A stretch of DNA of 64,000 nt from Campylorhamphus procurvoides (taxonomy: Eukaryota; Chordata; Aves; Passeriformes; Dendrocolaptidae): the NCBI GenBank assembly GCA_013396655.1, contig WBMV01005072.1:340247-404246 (forward strand), written 5' to 3'. Position 1 is the stretch's first letter. Each line of letters begins with the position of its first letter. Below, one piece after another: positions 24,434-39,000 of this stretch. Below the pieces are notes generated by a model that did not search any database, was not told the origin of the DNA, and worked only from the letters and a program-made list of their open reading frames with translations. Position numbers and translations under genes: made by a program.

Positions 24434-27400
24434 GTTTCAAAAAGTCACATTGTCAGGTGATGGCGGTAAAAGTTGAAAGGGTTTTTTGGAAGGTTTTTTT
24501 TGACTGCACTACACTGAGAGATAGGAGCTGTGCTTTAAAGAACTCATTCTGAGAAATGTTTTGGTGTGTCCAATCAATGGCAACACAAAGTTCCAAGAAA
24601 ATATGACAGATTCTTAGTAGATGCAACAAGAACTGTTTTCAGCAAGGTTTTCCTCTCAGGTACATTCTTTGTACAGTGTTTCTTTTGGGTCTGCTTTTTC
24701 AAAAGTATCATAGTTTATTTCTGCATCTGTTATTCTGGTTGTTACTTGAAGCATTTTCAGATCCAATGGTGCTCCTTTGGGAAGCATCAGAATTGTGCAC
24801 ATCTTTCTACCCTTAAATCTTCAGCCTCATCAGTATTTCATACCTGTTCCTACTCACAGGATCAAAACAAGCAAAATGCTTTAGGAAAAAATAAAGTAGT
24901 TTTGTCTTTAAACCCTCAAACCATCTAGTTTTGTGATGCATTTTGATAAGGTGACACTAGAGATAAGTCAGATAAGTGTGAGTTCAAGCTGACTGCCGCT
25001 ACCAGATTCACCTAGAAGTCACTGGTAAACCTGCATCCATCTCCACAAGCTTGAGGGCTGATGCCCTGAGCAGGAGAGCCCACACACAGTCAATCATAGG
25101 ACCAAGTCCTCATTATTGTGGTTCTGAAAATCAAGTTGCAGATGAAGACCAGCAAGATGTGGCTGAAAGGAAAAGTAGAAATGTCGACTGTGATCCCTCC
25201 TTGGCACGATGGGGTTGTTTTTAGGTCAAACTCACCAGCCACTGGCCATTTACCATATGAATGGAAAAGATATGCAGTGGGATTTTGTGAGGAGACACCC
25301 AGTCTTGCCTGATGTCTTTGTTTCAGGACAGAGGTTTGGCTTAAAACGTGCACAGAAGCAGATCGCATAGAAAAGTTAAAAATGGTGTAATTCTGCCATC
25401 CTTGTTGGAAGACTCAAAGATATCTCTGGAATAATTGTATAGAAAATGCATTGAATTGAAGAAGCAAATTGTTCAAAAGTAGAAATACTCAGGAAATTGC
25501 CATGGGAATTCCCCATGATTTTTGGAACAAATAGATGATTCAAAAATTCTGGATGAATAATGAGTAATTCTTTTGCCCAGAAGTTTTAATCATTTCAAAT
25601 TTAAAAATGTGTTTTCAGTTGATATTTTTAACAAAGAAGTTTTCTGCACCCTGGTTTTGAATGGACATTTTTCCTGTGTTTTTTTTTTAATCAAAAAAAT
25701 GGAATGAATTTGAAAGACTAGAAAAAATAAAAATTTTTGTTTCTTCTAAAAGTCCATCCAAATTACTTTTTCTCATTATGAATAGAGACTGATAGATTTG
25801 ACTGAAATTAGAGTTCTCTCTAAAAATTATCACAGACTAATTTTGGTAGGATTTTTTTTTTTTTTTAATTTTCCTGGAAAAAGTTTCTGACTGCCACTTA
25901 CAGCACTGGAATTCCTTATGCCTTTTTACTAACCCTCAGCATTGACATGCTATTATTACTTATGCAAATCACTTAGCTTGCTTCTACTTTAATATCTTCT
26001 TAGTGAAATACCAATAATTTCGTAGGTCAGAGAAGAGTTCTGAAGAATATTTATTAGCTACTCGGAACACAGAGAGCATGGCTTCTCCAAGACTGGCATT
26101 AAATTCATACAATTATATTTGTTTCTTGGCATTATTCTTGATACACACCTTTCTAACACAGATAAGAATTGGACCTTTACAGTGGTAAACTCTGAAGTGT
26201 TTATTATTTGATTCATTCCCAAACCTCCTAGTTACAGCTACTGTTTGTGTTCCCAATATGAGCCCTGAGCAGTGCAATTTCATCCATATGCATTTGGTCT
26301 TTTAAGTCTATACAAACTCAGTGTCTTTTAATGTTTGCGAACCATATAAAACAATCTTGATTGAATTTTGGTTTGATTCTAACATAGGTTTAAGACGGTC
26401 CCAAAGGAGATTTTGTATAAAACTGACAAATCTTTAACTATGCTCAAGATGTATTTTTCCTTCAATTTTTGTACCTGTTGGTACAGTATAATTGCAATCC
26501 TTCCTCCCTGGAGGATAAATCAGAAGATCATGACAGTACGATTGGAAGCAGTCAGGCATCTTCCACAGATTGATATGTTTTGCTTCACTCACTCTTCTCC
26601 CCCCGCTGCTTTCCTACTTTTATCTCCAGATTTTCTTAGTCTGATTGCTTCAGACCATACACTGTGAGTGAGTGATGTCAATGGCATGCCTCATCCACAT
26701 AAACCTTGTAGCAGCTAGTGAAATACAGCTTGACAACATTCCTCGAGCTTTTCTCCATACCCTATCTGATGAAAGACAAAATAGTTATATTAGCCACACC
26801 TTGAGGCTTAAAGTGCCAGCAGCAAAATGCATGTTTTTCTGAAGACTTGAAAAAAAATTTATGAACCTTATAAATAGTTTAAAGTCTTTATAAAGAATAT
26901 TGTTAAAATGTATTTGTAGAACTGCTCTTCTTATGTAGCAAATTGATTCCCATGGTTCATTAAGTAACAAAACAATGTATGAGGTAATCATGAGTCACCA
27001 CGTTACTGTACAATATAAAATTGTTGGTAGACAGATACCTTTGGAAGGTGATCTCTTATTCTGTGTCAGTTTAGATCAATTTCAAAATAATATTTGTTAG
27101 CTTAAGCAATCATTAAAATTATTTGGTAGGACCTGTACAAGTTATCTTATCAAAAGAAATACACTAAGCAGCTATCCTTGCTGATTATTAATGCCTGTGA
27201 AGTATATTCAGTAATGATAAAGTAGATGAACACTGACTTTTAAATTGATTAGCCAGTAATTGGCATTAAAAGATGAGTGCATTCCCCATAATTTCTACAT
27301 TTAAAAAATTCCTTTGTTGCTTTTTTTTTTTTAATTTCTCATGATTTGCATAATACTCATAGCTAGTAATGGTCAGACAAATCAGTGTGACTAACTAGAA

Positions 27401-30400
27401 AGCAGCAGTAAGAGAATGGTAAGTGTGGTCAAAGGTATGGAGCATTTGCAGAAGAGCAATATACTTTATAATGGAAAATAGCTGATGGATACATTTTTGA
27501 AGACCTTCAGAACTACAAGTATGAAAAATGTTAATAGGAAGCTATTTTTTTATTTTACTTTTCCTCCAAGGCAAGCATTAGGGTGTTTTGAATAAAGTTA
27601 GTGTACAGTTTCAGATTTAGAAAATAAACTGAGTTTTCAGACCACATGAAGTTGAGATATGGAATCCCATGTTTCTGGGAAGTTTGCAGTTAAAAGCAAA
27701 GAAGAGATAAATCAGTGACTGTCAAGATCTGGAGCTGCAAGAATTCAGTGCTTCTGGGAGGTGTGCCACAACCTGCTCCGAGGTTCTTACACCTTCCCCT
27801 GTATACTTGTAGCTGTTAACTGTTGTGGAACAAATCCTGCACTTTATGAAGCTCTGATCAGACTCAGCAGACCTGTCTTATATTTGCTTACATGCCAATA
27901 TACTGCATTACTGAACTCTTCATCGTGATGCATTGGACAGACAGAAATTGTAATGACATTAAGTAAAGCTTGTGTTAGACACTTTATGAATGTTAGTCCA
28001 TTGCTTTTATCCTGTATGTAATTACCAGGCCAAAATTACCTTTTTTGGAAGCTGAGCAGAAGTGTTCAAAATTTTTTTTCCTGATTGTGAAGATCAGTAA
28101 AGTTCCAATTCAAATTAGATACATGTTAAACAGGCCCAGTACATGTAAAAGATATACACCTCTTAGGAGGCCTGCAGTGGAGGATGGTTAAGCATCATTG
28201 AGTACCAACACAGCCAGGGAAAATGGAAAATAGCAGGTGTATATATTATCTTTTTCTTGAACATAATCACACAGCTGATTCACAGCAGATTGTAGCAGAA
28301 GTGGCTCTTTCAGATGCACTGAGGATGGAAACAGCAGGAAAGTGTTTTTTTAAGAAAAAGTCAAGAAAGATAACCTTTGCTGAAAAGTCACTGCAAGCAA
28401 AAAGGCAGGGGGAGAGGAACAAGACGTGACAAGTTCAGATCATGTGCAACTTCATAAGAAAATTGCTTTTCTAAGGCATTTCATGGACATGAGTGTATCT
28501 CAATGAGCAGACTGTAGGAGATGCTAGAGAAACAGGACTATCTGGAACTATCCAACATCTATTCAAGCCAAAATCAAGATCATCTGATTACAGTGCGATG
28601 AGAAGCCCATACTAGAGCCATCTCTCACTAACTGACTGTAGTTTTTAAGTCAAGTACACCTTGTTTAGCCACATGAATAAGTATGCACATACATAAACAG
28701 TCCTGGTTTTTAAAAGAGGTGAATAAAAGGCTAAATATAATTAAATATGAAATATTCATTAATTCTTATAAAACACATAGGAAAAATAAAATACAAGGTA
28801 CTAATAATCTCTTGGTTACGAGCACCCTAATCTAAAATTTATTCATTTCCAGGCACCTGTTGTGGACAAGGATAATATTCCTTTTTCCTATGTCAACCAA
28901 TCTATTAAGATTTAAGTACCATGAATAGCTTGAAAAATTTGATTTCCCAACCTGTGCTAACCTACTTTGCTAAATTTACTCACTAATATAATGAAATTGA
29001 ATAAAAGATCACCCACCCATGTTAATGCTAAACAGCATATCAGAGCCAGAATAGAGCAGCATCAATGTTGATTTGTGCTTAAGATAATGAAATTTGAAAG
29101 TCTAGAAATGATAAGGTTGTTTATAACAAGTTCATCTCTGTGAAATAATTGCATCCAAGTTCCCATAAACATTAAAGACAGACATTCTGCTGCAGCTGGT
29201 TGAAAGGGTGGTTTGATTAAGGAATACGGATAACATTTACAGCTTCAGAAGAACTTCAAAAGACTATCAGAGAAATCAGGGAATTTTAAAGACAGAATAC
29301 AATTTCCATACTTAAAAGCATTATTTTGCCTCAGACATCTAATTTAGATTATATACCAGAAGTCTATAATAAACCTCCCACAAAGAAATAATAGCACACT
29401 GCACACACTATGGTTGCTCAACACCCCATTTAAATACAATTACTGGCCCTTTGCCAGAAGCTAGGCAGCATTTCTTTCCATAACAACAGTAAGAGAAAGG
29501 TCAGGATAATATTTTTGCAGCAAAGCCTTTCCTTAAGAAGGATTCAGGATTACATTGTGGATTACATGATTTGAAATATGGTACTTCCAAGTTAAAATTC
29601 ACCTGGATCATCGCTCCCCTTCCCTTGAGATTAATTCTATGGTTTGGAAAGCCTACACCTGCTCCTTATACACCATTCCCCCCAGTATTTAGTCAGAATA
29701 GAGTTGCTTCAATTGCTACTTTAGCAAGTGTGTAAATGAGAAGCAGCAAATGTTCTTGCTAATTCATTGAGAACATACCTCAGGATGTATTTAATTAAAA
29801 GCAATGAACTAAGCTAATCTACCCAGTTCATTTCATCGGATTTGGTCTAGTAAGCAACCTTTCAGTTGCCAGAATATTTAAAGGATGATATACTGTAGTG
29901 TTTTACCTTTTTAAAAATCTTTTAAGAATTTGTTTAGTACTGTTTGCATGTTAGTATAAAAGCTAATATATTCTTTTCTAGCATTGTTTTACAGTCTGCT
30001 AGGAGCTAGCTAGCTATTGTGTATGACTGGTAAACTAACAGCATCTGGTTTTGAGGATTAAGCTTGCAAAAGCATATGCAGATGAGTCACTTTGATCATG
30101 TGAATGATTTCATTCAACTTCTGTTAAATGCTTTGAATCACAGTCTCCCTCAGAATCATAATCCAGGGAGAACAATGTTACTAGTTCAATAAAACAGCTA
30201 AAATGGATCAAGTAGCAGGCATAATTGAAAGTTTTAAAAAGTCAACATTCTTTTTAGCAGCTCAATAGTTTGTGAGAATGATTTGAATAATTAATTTTTT
30301 TAAAAAGTCCCTTAAGAAAGGCAAAAATTTCCAAAAACTGACAAATCTTCACTGGACGCCATGTAAACACATGGAGACCTGTTATTTTGTGAAGTCACCA

Positions 30401-31406
30401 TGCTATTCAGTTTGCTTGTGGGTACCAGTGTTTATGGAATCATAAGCATACATGTCTGCAAACCTAATTTTTTTGGAAAATCTTTACACAAAAGAGCTGG
30501 GAACCTGTTACCACAAAAGTTATCCTGAATGTTCACACTCATTCAGGAACATCCATTGGATTGATTGTACTTGACTGGATTGGGTTGGATGACAGGATTT
30601 TTCTCGAGTCAAGGGATTAGAAGCATCACTTATGATCCTCAGAGGATGGAGAAACCTAGGCTTTTACTTCATAGCCTGAAGACACCCTAGTAGTGGACAA
30701 TGGAGCTAGAAAAGACATTCTCAGACCCTGGGAGGTGTCTTTTTTTCCTGCATTTTTTCGGCGAGTAAAGATCAACTTCAAACACCGGGCATTTGGATGT
30801 TTTAAAGAAATGTACAGTAAATGCAAAGTATAGCACTTTTTATGAGAGTAGCAACTTAATAATACACCATCCTTGTTATCAAGAAAAACAAGAGCATTCA
30901 GAACAAACTGCAAAATAATTTTCTTTACATACTTTACACTGAGTTTATTTTTTTGTTCATTTCCATAAAAAAAACCCCAAAACCAATAAATTCTGTGATT
31001 TCTACATTTTATTTAATAACTTGTAAGACCTGTCTTGAAGAACGGACTCAGCCATGGAAGGAAACACAAGACATGTCTCACAAAGGCATTCCTAGTGTTT
31101 TTTCTGTATGTTACAGGAGACTCTATTAGTATTAATGTTCTAGAAAAGCAGTCTTAAAGAAACGCATATTTCATGAAAGGGAATGTCCACAGTAAAATTG
31201 CACTATACCTGATGGATCAGCCATTTGACCTCCTTCAGAAAATCATACTATTGTGTCATTCTTGGGAGGATGAAGATTTCCACCCCCTCTTTTTAATATT
31301 TTGGGGGGGACAAGGGTAGACAAGGGTGTGTTCTCAGGAAATAATGTGGGGGCTTTGAAACTGGTCCTGCATGTAGTAGCTGAAGGACTGGTTACAACAG
31401 CAGCAT

Positions 31407-31878
31407 GAGGGTTAGAAAAGACCTTCAAGATCAGCAAGTTCAACCTTCCATCAAACTCCATCATAACTAAACCATATTGTAAAGTGCCACATCTACTCGA
31501 ATTTTGAACACTTTCCTGGGAAGCTCATTCCAATGCTTAATCACTCTTTCACTGAAGAAATATTTCCTCATATCCAGCCTGAACTTCCCCTGGCACAACT
31601 GTGGTCATTTCCCCTTGTTCTATCCCTAGATGCCTAGAAGAAGAGGCTGGGCACAACCTTGCTCAGCCTCCTTTTAGGTGGTTGTAGGGAGGGATAAGGT
31701 CTCCCCTGAGCCTCCTCTTCTCCGGACTGAACAACCCCACTTCCCTCAGCACCTCCTCATAAGATTTATGTTCCAGACCCTTCACCAGCTCCACTATATT
31801 TCCCTGGAGATGCTCCAGCACCTCAACGTCTTTCTTGTAGGGAGGGACCCAAAATTGACCACAGGATTCAAGGTGCAT
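31407..31878 (-). mobile_element. CR1 LINE fragment: C-terminal ORF2 plus 3' UTR
   Basis: This is a 5'-truncated CR1 copy of about 470 bp. The minus-strand reading from 31878 gives the well-known avian ORF2 stretch with [12 protein letters not shown] and [19 protein letters not shown] residues (here [18 protein letters not shown]). After KGG a small deletion shifts the frame. Further on, [26 protein letters not shown] resumes in another frame and ends at TAG (31467-31469). The two frames differ by a net one base (mod 3). About 60 bp of 3' UTR follow, ending in '...GAAGGTCTTTTCTAACC' on the minus strand; the usual terminal repeat is absent or decayed. The copy cannot code for an enzyme. Bird gene sets often mis-annotate this C-terminal CR1 piece as a host gene. 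Confidence 0.95.
31467..31878 (-). pseudogene. Broken CR1 ORF2 C-terminal coding remnant
   Basis: This is the coding part of the CR1 copy above. It covers only the region after the reverse-transcriptase catalytic core, so no active site is present. It has one clear frameshift after the KGG motif, at about 31660-31667, and in-frame stops between the two readable blocks. The downstream block lacks about eight residues normally found between 'LPR' and 'VF' in full copies. The 71-codon open segment (31663-31878) is a decayed transposon piece, not a host gene. Confidence 0.88.
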
Positions 31879-32294
31879 TAGAGTCTTGACATGTGGAATA
31901 TGTTAAAGGATGTTGACACTGATAGCACCTCAGTCTGCTGGAGCAAGGCATGTTGGTGTGGCTGCATTTGGCAAACAGATGTTGTATATTTGAATACTGC
32001 TTTGTGCCCCAATGTGGTGCTGGGGTTTTTTTAATTTCTTTTTAATTTTTCATTTATAGAAATTTTTGGGAAATATCTTGCATGTTAAAGATGGATGAAA
32101 GGCTTAGTTTCCGAACACATTAAGAATTTGGAAATTTTTTTTCAAATGTAATTTTAAATTATCATGTCATCAAAATTAATTATCCTGACTAATAATTCAT
32201 TTTCAATAACATTTTTCAACCTAGAAAAGAGTTTTGCTACAAAGGCTTTTGATTACACAAAAACATTACAGAGATAAGTTCTTACTCATTTCTG

Positions 32295-32310
32295 TATATA
32301 TATATATATT
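32295..32310. repeat. (TA)n microsatellite
   Basis: An uninterrupted alternating TA run of about seven to eight units. Confidence 0.85.
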
Positions 32311-35300
32311 TAGCAATAATGTTGACAGATTAATAACCCATGATAAGTATAGCTAAAGATGGTCATTGTCCAGATAGGTCTGGGAACAAAAGAACTTCAA
32401 AGGAGGAAGAGGAGATTGTCAGGTGATGGAAACAGCATTTTAAAGCTCCTACTCCTGAACATCTGCACTATGGTAATCACCAAATTTACTATGCCTAACA
32501 CTGTCTCCACTCACATTTTGCAGAGTTTGAGTTTAAAACATACAAATCCTGAATGAAGTCAAGAGAAAAACAGTCATTTTGCTTTCAAAATATTCTTATG
32601 AACTTGTTCCTGCTCATTTTGAGGAGAATGATGTCTTTGTACTCATCTCTCTCAATTCTTCCCTGCTGTTGACAAGTTTAATCTCCACAGTTCTTTCCAT
32701 GTAGCATGGGTGGCCCAGTTTACTAATTTCTCACTTCTACCATCTACCTTAGAGGTGGAAGAATGAAGCAGATGCTCAGCTGATGTCTCAAGTGGACATA
32801 CTGTGTGAATTTCAATGGATCAGGATTAGGAAGCTACTTTATCTTTAGGCAGTATATACATGTCACTTGCCCAAATCAGATACATTTAATAAGTTTCTAA
32901 CTAAAAAAATCACATTTGTCACTTGGAAAATACATCTCATAAGATATAATTACTGAATCTTCTAGATATGTGGTAACACTAGGAAGAAATATATGCATGT
33001 TGAATAATATCCTTCTGTGTGTATGTCCATGGCTCCAAAAATTCTGATAAATTTTAGCAGAAAGTTCTAAATTAAGCTTTGCTTTGTTATTATTTTTCCT
33101 TCTTTGACAGTTTTCTGACTACATTTTATATTTTTTTCTACTGCCTCTTTCTCAGTTTCTCACAGCATGTATCTCATATGATGCTATCTTTTCTCACAGA
33201 TTCCTTGCCCTTAGTTCAAAAGTTTCCTGGGATAGGGCAAACGTTATTATGGCATGTAAAAATGATAGTTTGATAGATTAAGAAGTTATTTAATTCTAAA
33301 TAGATATTCTAAATCAATTCCATAGATATGAAGACTAGTAATCTGAGAGGTTAGATTCAATTTTAAATTAATTCCAAAATCTCCAACTTGAACTTTAAAT
33401 CTGTTCAATCTAACAGCTTGTGAAAAGCTGGATGTGCTTTTAACTTCAGTGGCAATGAACAGCACTCAATAACTCCCAATCTCCCAGCCTAGTATGCGTC
33501 CACAATATTGAAATAATCTGGGAAACCTCCTTTTGCCTCCAGTAGTATTACAATGAGGCAGAGTGTAAGATTCAAAATGAATAATACTTGACAGTCCTTG
33601 TGATTGCCCTCTTTTCTCTGTTAAGGAGAAAAAAAAAGAAAAGGAATACTTTGAATAGATTAACTCAGAACTCATCAAAATATGGGCAAAAAATAGATCA
33701 AATCTGGCCTTTATAAAAGATCTAATGTTTATGCAATGTCTTAAGCAAATCAGCAAGCTTTAACAGCAGCAAGCCCAAATCACTGAGTGTTTTGCTGGAA
33801 GTTGCTGGTCTAAGACTACACTGCTCGATCCACAGCAAATACTGCAGCCTCAGGCTTTCTTGCTTCCACACCTGCAGAGAAAGAACAGTCCAAAGGAAGC
33901 TGCTTTCACTAAACTTAAAAGATTTGGGTAGTACTAACTGATCTAAAAGAGAGTTATGCCCACAAAGGAACATTTGCCTACACACAGCACTGCAGAGTGC
34001 CTTGCAGCAACTTGTTTTGACAATGGTGTTAACTTATCTTGTACCCTCTCTTTCCTACTAAATCTGTGCCACCAAGAAAAGCCATATTTATTGCTCTAAT
34101 TTTTCTTACAAAACTTTCCCAAAACAGCTATTTTATATGGACTTATCTTTTGCATGAACTTGTCACACCTTTGCCATCCGAACTTGTAGGATGTCTAACC
34201 TTGAGCAGAGTTCAATTTTTCAAGTTGTTCTAATTTTTGATTCTGAAGTACGTATGAGGTAACTATTCTCAGTATGACAAGTCCTCATGCTATCCCACCA
34301 AGAAAAACAATGAGAAAAAGAAAGAAATACAAATTTATCAGTTAGAGTTAATAAAGATATAATAATTCTTAATTAATAAAACTCAGTACAATTTAAACAC
34401 ACACAAACAGTGATAACAGTCTTGTTTAGTGAATGTAAAAAAAAGACTTGGGGTCTTATTCTGAAATTAGTTACACGTTAAGTTCCCTGTCTCTGATTTT
34501 GATACAGGTTTAATGAGAACAGTTTTAACATGACCCTTTAGGTTAAGATACGAAAACAATTACTGTTTTGTCATCCAGAAAGTATCTGCATGTTGTCTAG
34601 TATGACCTACAGAGAGTATTCATCTAACAACCTGTTTGGCTTGGTCTATATAAGCAGTGAATTTCTATATGAGGGTGGACCAGCAAAAAGTCTGATCCTG
34701 TGTGAAATCAAGCCTACAGACATCCTTTAGCAAACCTTGTTATCTCTGTCTTCTGTCTTGTCCAACATTTTTTGTGGACTCTCAAAAATTGCCAGGGAGA
34801 AGAGCAATCTCTTGACCTCATTAGTCACCCCTTTTTCAGTGCAGTAACTCATCCATGAAGCTGAGATCAGAGTTTTGACAATAATCTCTGAGTAAACAAT
34901 CTAGTCCTGTCTTCTAACTCTTCCATGCACCCATTCTTACGTCAGCTGTTGGTGCATTAGATGGATATAAAACCTAAGTCTTCATCTGCAACCAGTGCAG
35001 GCAAATAAGAGAGGTCTTACAAAACGGAGCAGCTGGTCCTGAGAATTAGGTATCCAAGATGGATTTTACTGTGAGTCTGGTCCTCTGAATTCAGCACCCA
35101 TTGCGTTTGCAGTACATTAGGTACCCTCTGGAGCACAGGAGCTGAAAGCAAGCCTGTTCATACACTTCAAAATTATGTTTCTAACATGGACCATGTCAAT
35201 GCAGACACGCTCAAAAGTACCATTCACAGACATGCAAGAAGAGTTCATTCTGCATAGTACAAAGAAAGTGGTGGGGGTAGCTCTGGTGTGGTATGCAAAT

Positions 35301-35984
35301 TAAGGCATGCTCAAAGCTTTTATCATCTTATGTGTTGCACGATGGATGGAAACTGGATTCAGTTTCCAGGTCTGTTACTTACTTACCCCATTGTCACTAA
35401 TAGTAAAAAGTGAGGGGAAATGTTAACCCAATTAAGTCCCTAGAAGTACTTCCCTTCTTGAGCTGAGAGCATAATTTTTCTGCTCCTTACATTTGACTTG
35501 TTATTAAAGTTGAGCTAATGTGTTGTTCTCAATAAGAATTACTAAAGCAGAGGGAAGGGAGCAAAGGAAAATAACCTTTAACTCCTCAGTTTACAATGTT
35601 CTTTTTTATCTCTGTCTTGTAACATCTGTGGTGACACAGGCATATGTTTCTCTGTAAAAGCCATAGCTGCACACCAGTATTGATGAGAATTCTCATTCCT
35701 TCTAGTCCAAGTGGAATCAATAAAACATGAGGGAAAACAGAGATCAACTAAATTAATCTAATGTCTAACTTATTAACTACAACAGATTTAACAGTGTTAA
35801 GAATACATCTTTGTTTCCTTGGGAATAGTTCATGAATTCTTAGTCAAGAACATGTGGTTTTTCAGCTTTCAAATATTTGAGGAAGGTAAACAACCAAGAA
35901 TTTCTGGTGTTTCTTTGCAATACATTACTTATTTGAGGTGAAAAATACATATATCAAATATTTTCCCACTTGAATGATCTTCAG

Positions 35985-36075
35985 TTTTGTTATCATTTAT
36001 TAAATTAGTTATTAATTAAATTTTAATTAGTTTGGTTGTTTTAATATTAAATTAAATTAAAAATAATTTAAAAAT
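35985..36075. repeat. AT-only-like low-complexity patch
   Basis: The patch is built largely of TTAATTAAA-like words. AATTAGTT occurs twice about 24 bp apart, and AAATTAAATTAAA near 36050 is a short tandem. There is no coding potential. Confidence 0.7.
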
Positions 36076-39000
36076 CGTTCAAACTGAGTTTCTGATTTCA
36101 AGCTTTTATTGAAGATAAAGAAAATTGTCAGTAACACTTCTTACTTTTTTATATAACTAGTAAAGGAGAGAGTAACAGATATACAGTATGTGGGAATCCA
36201 GCAAAGTCAAAGCACTGTAAGTTATGGCTTACAAAGGTATACTTGCAGTTATTATGGGAGTTACATCAATGATTTATTTTTCACAATGTATCTTTTTTTT
36301 CCTAAAACAGTAGAACTGTTAATTTAATACAGGCATTAAGTCATGGGATTTTTTTCAGTGCCTTTACTCTTGACATCCACATTTCTATAGTAGTTGTTTT
36401 TTGCAGCTATAACAATGAAATTCGCTTCCTGGCGTTATTATTAAAGATTCCAACAAGTCCTCCAACTTTATTTAATTTCAGTAAATCAGAACAATTCCTT
36501 AAGTCCATCATAAAATAGAATTTGGCAACTTATAAATTAAATAACTTAGGTACTAATTTTCTATAGTCTGACTTTTAAGTCTTTTGTCAGTTTCTTTCTG
36601 TAGTGTCTTGTACAGCAGCAGTTGAAATAAATGCAATGAGCGTTGGCTAAATCTTTCATTAAAGTTAAACTTGCATTACAACTTTAGAATTAAAGACCAA
36701 CAAATTTGATGTTGATAGCAATTTTGACAGATGAAAAACTAGCAGCCATGTCCTCAGACTTCAGCCACGGAGGTGTAAAAACTCTCAGGACATTGAGGAC
36801 TGGAAGACTGAATTCTGACAGAGTTTCCTACATTGAAATTTAAATATTAAACACTCATCCAGTGGGGAGTGCCAGTGAAAACCTTTCTGTCATGATGCTA
36901 AAGCCTGCGCTAATACAGATGTGTGTGTCAATTAACCTCTCATCATACATTACTAGGTTAGATATTTTGTAGTCTCTATGGAAAGTTGAGAGCATACACA
37001 AAATCCACAGCACCAAAAAATATGCAAAACTACTATCTTGTATACCATGGAAGCAATATTTTTTAATGGCCTTAAATGGTTTTGCAAAGACTGATAACTA
37101 GAAACAAGAGCACTGGTGGTACTAATCCCTAAAAGAATTCTGAATGACATTCTCATAGTTTACTCCTCCTGTGGCTGAATAGTCACGAAACCTAGAGAAA
37201 AAGTCATGGGGATTTGTACCTAAAGTGTAACTCCAAGGAAAAGTAAGTAGGAAATTTTGGAATAGTGGTTGCTCTGGAGACCACAGAATTCACCTGGCAG
37301 GCTGGGTCCCAGACCTTTGGAATCATGACTGGTCACAACTGTGCTGGTGAGACACTGAACCAGCTAAGCAAGGGAGCTGCTCTTAAAGCAGGAGCTGTAA
37401 TTTTGCTATATATTTATCTTACTTATAACCTTTTGCTTTGAGTCTTGTGACTAAGGGCTCAACCTTGTATGTTAGTTAATATAGCCTAGTTTTGGTGTTA
37501 TGCCTGGAGCTGGGAGTCAGGGAGAGTCAGAGTAAACCCATGTGCTTCATCTTCCCAGACACAGAGAAAGCAAAACTGCTTGTGTATTCATTTCTCCTCT
37601 AGGAACATGCACTCAGAGACATATTTAGGAAACCTGGGAATGGAGAGTTCTCCCTGCCAAGCTGCAAAGAATTGTGCAGGAGTGCATGCACTTTACAGGT
37701 CCTTGAAAACCTTGCCACAGCACAACCATATAAAGGTATAGTTTGAAATACAACTTTGGCTGGGAGTCAGCTGAAGGCGCTCAGGTCTAGACACAATGCA
37801 AATAATGAGTAACCATTCTATATCCAGTACAAACTTGCTAAAATCCAAATGGAATAAGCTATGAATGCAAGAATTAAGGTATCCCAGTCAGAATCCTCCT
37901 CCTTTCTCTCTGTTCATTCTCTGATTGTCACATGCTAACAATTTACTAACTACAGCTTCCCTAAGAAATGCAGTGACTTCTGTCTTCTAATTTTGTCCTA
38001 GATAAAATATTCTATAATCATAGTTCTCTCACAAGGCCAGACCACATCACTCTCTTTTCCAATGCTTCTGCCAATGTTGTCTCATCATCAATTTTCCCTG
38101 TCAGCATCAAGCATTAGCGGGACTCTATTCCCTTTCTTCACTTTTGTGACCCTTCAGTCCCTGAAGTCCTCTTCAAGTTCCATGAAATCAGTAAGTGAAA
38201 TCCCTGTTGGCTGTAGGAGGAACTCATCAGGACCTGGTAAAGTAACCATCTTACCACTCCCTTTGATTTCTATCTCATTCTTGTTTGCACGCTTTCTCCC
38301 AGCCACTTTTCTTAATCCAAAAATCATTCTCTAGTCCAGGTTAATTCATATTTCACTGTCACATAGACCCTAACACTTAGCTATTCCCACTAATGCTGAA
38401 AACAAAGCTGTTACTAAACTGACAAGCCACCTTTTGTGTCCCTCTCTGCTATAAGAGTGAAATGGTGCTGATCTGTGTGCACTGCCAGGGACTACAGAAG
38501 CAGAATCTCATCCAGGGCTCTGAACTGGTCAGGATTCAAAATAACCCCCAGAGGAGCAGAGGCAGCACAACGTGCTCACACCTGGCTGGAAGATTAAATA
38601 GATTTGTGAGGTCTTTTTCTATCTTAATTCTCTCACCAAAAATACAATTGTAAATTTTAATCAAATTCAGAAGAACATGTTTGTGTGAGAAAAGCGGTTA
38701 TTCTAGCCCTAGAACTAACTCTTCCTAAACCATTTGCTACAACATGGTCTAGCTGTCAGCAAACCCGAATGTGAGTCTGTGATAACCCTTTCTTTTCATC
38801 TACTGTTCTCCTGAATTTAACTGTTTAACTTAGGGATTTTTTATATTTTTTTTTAATTTTCTAGGGCAAAATTTTCGGTTTTAATTTCAAAGACAAATAC
38901 TTCTTGGATATTTTTGAGGTGAAAAAGTATCATTTAGATTAAACAGTGTTTCATTACACTGAATAATGCATTTCATTACAATTTACACTTTTTAAGTGAG

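Larger units (their letters stand above)
21116..31406. other. Unique AT-rich sequence, no gene recognised
   Basis: Apart from a MIR-like scrap near 22.6 kb and an A14 run at 24420-24433, I see no family. Overlapping frames on both strands, such as 22289-22558 plus and 24566-24928 plus, have no known domain. The stretch 27895-28040 looks like possible conserved non-coding sequence. There is no RNA gene. Confidence 0.5.
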
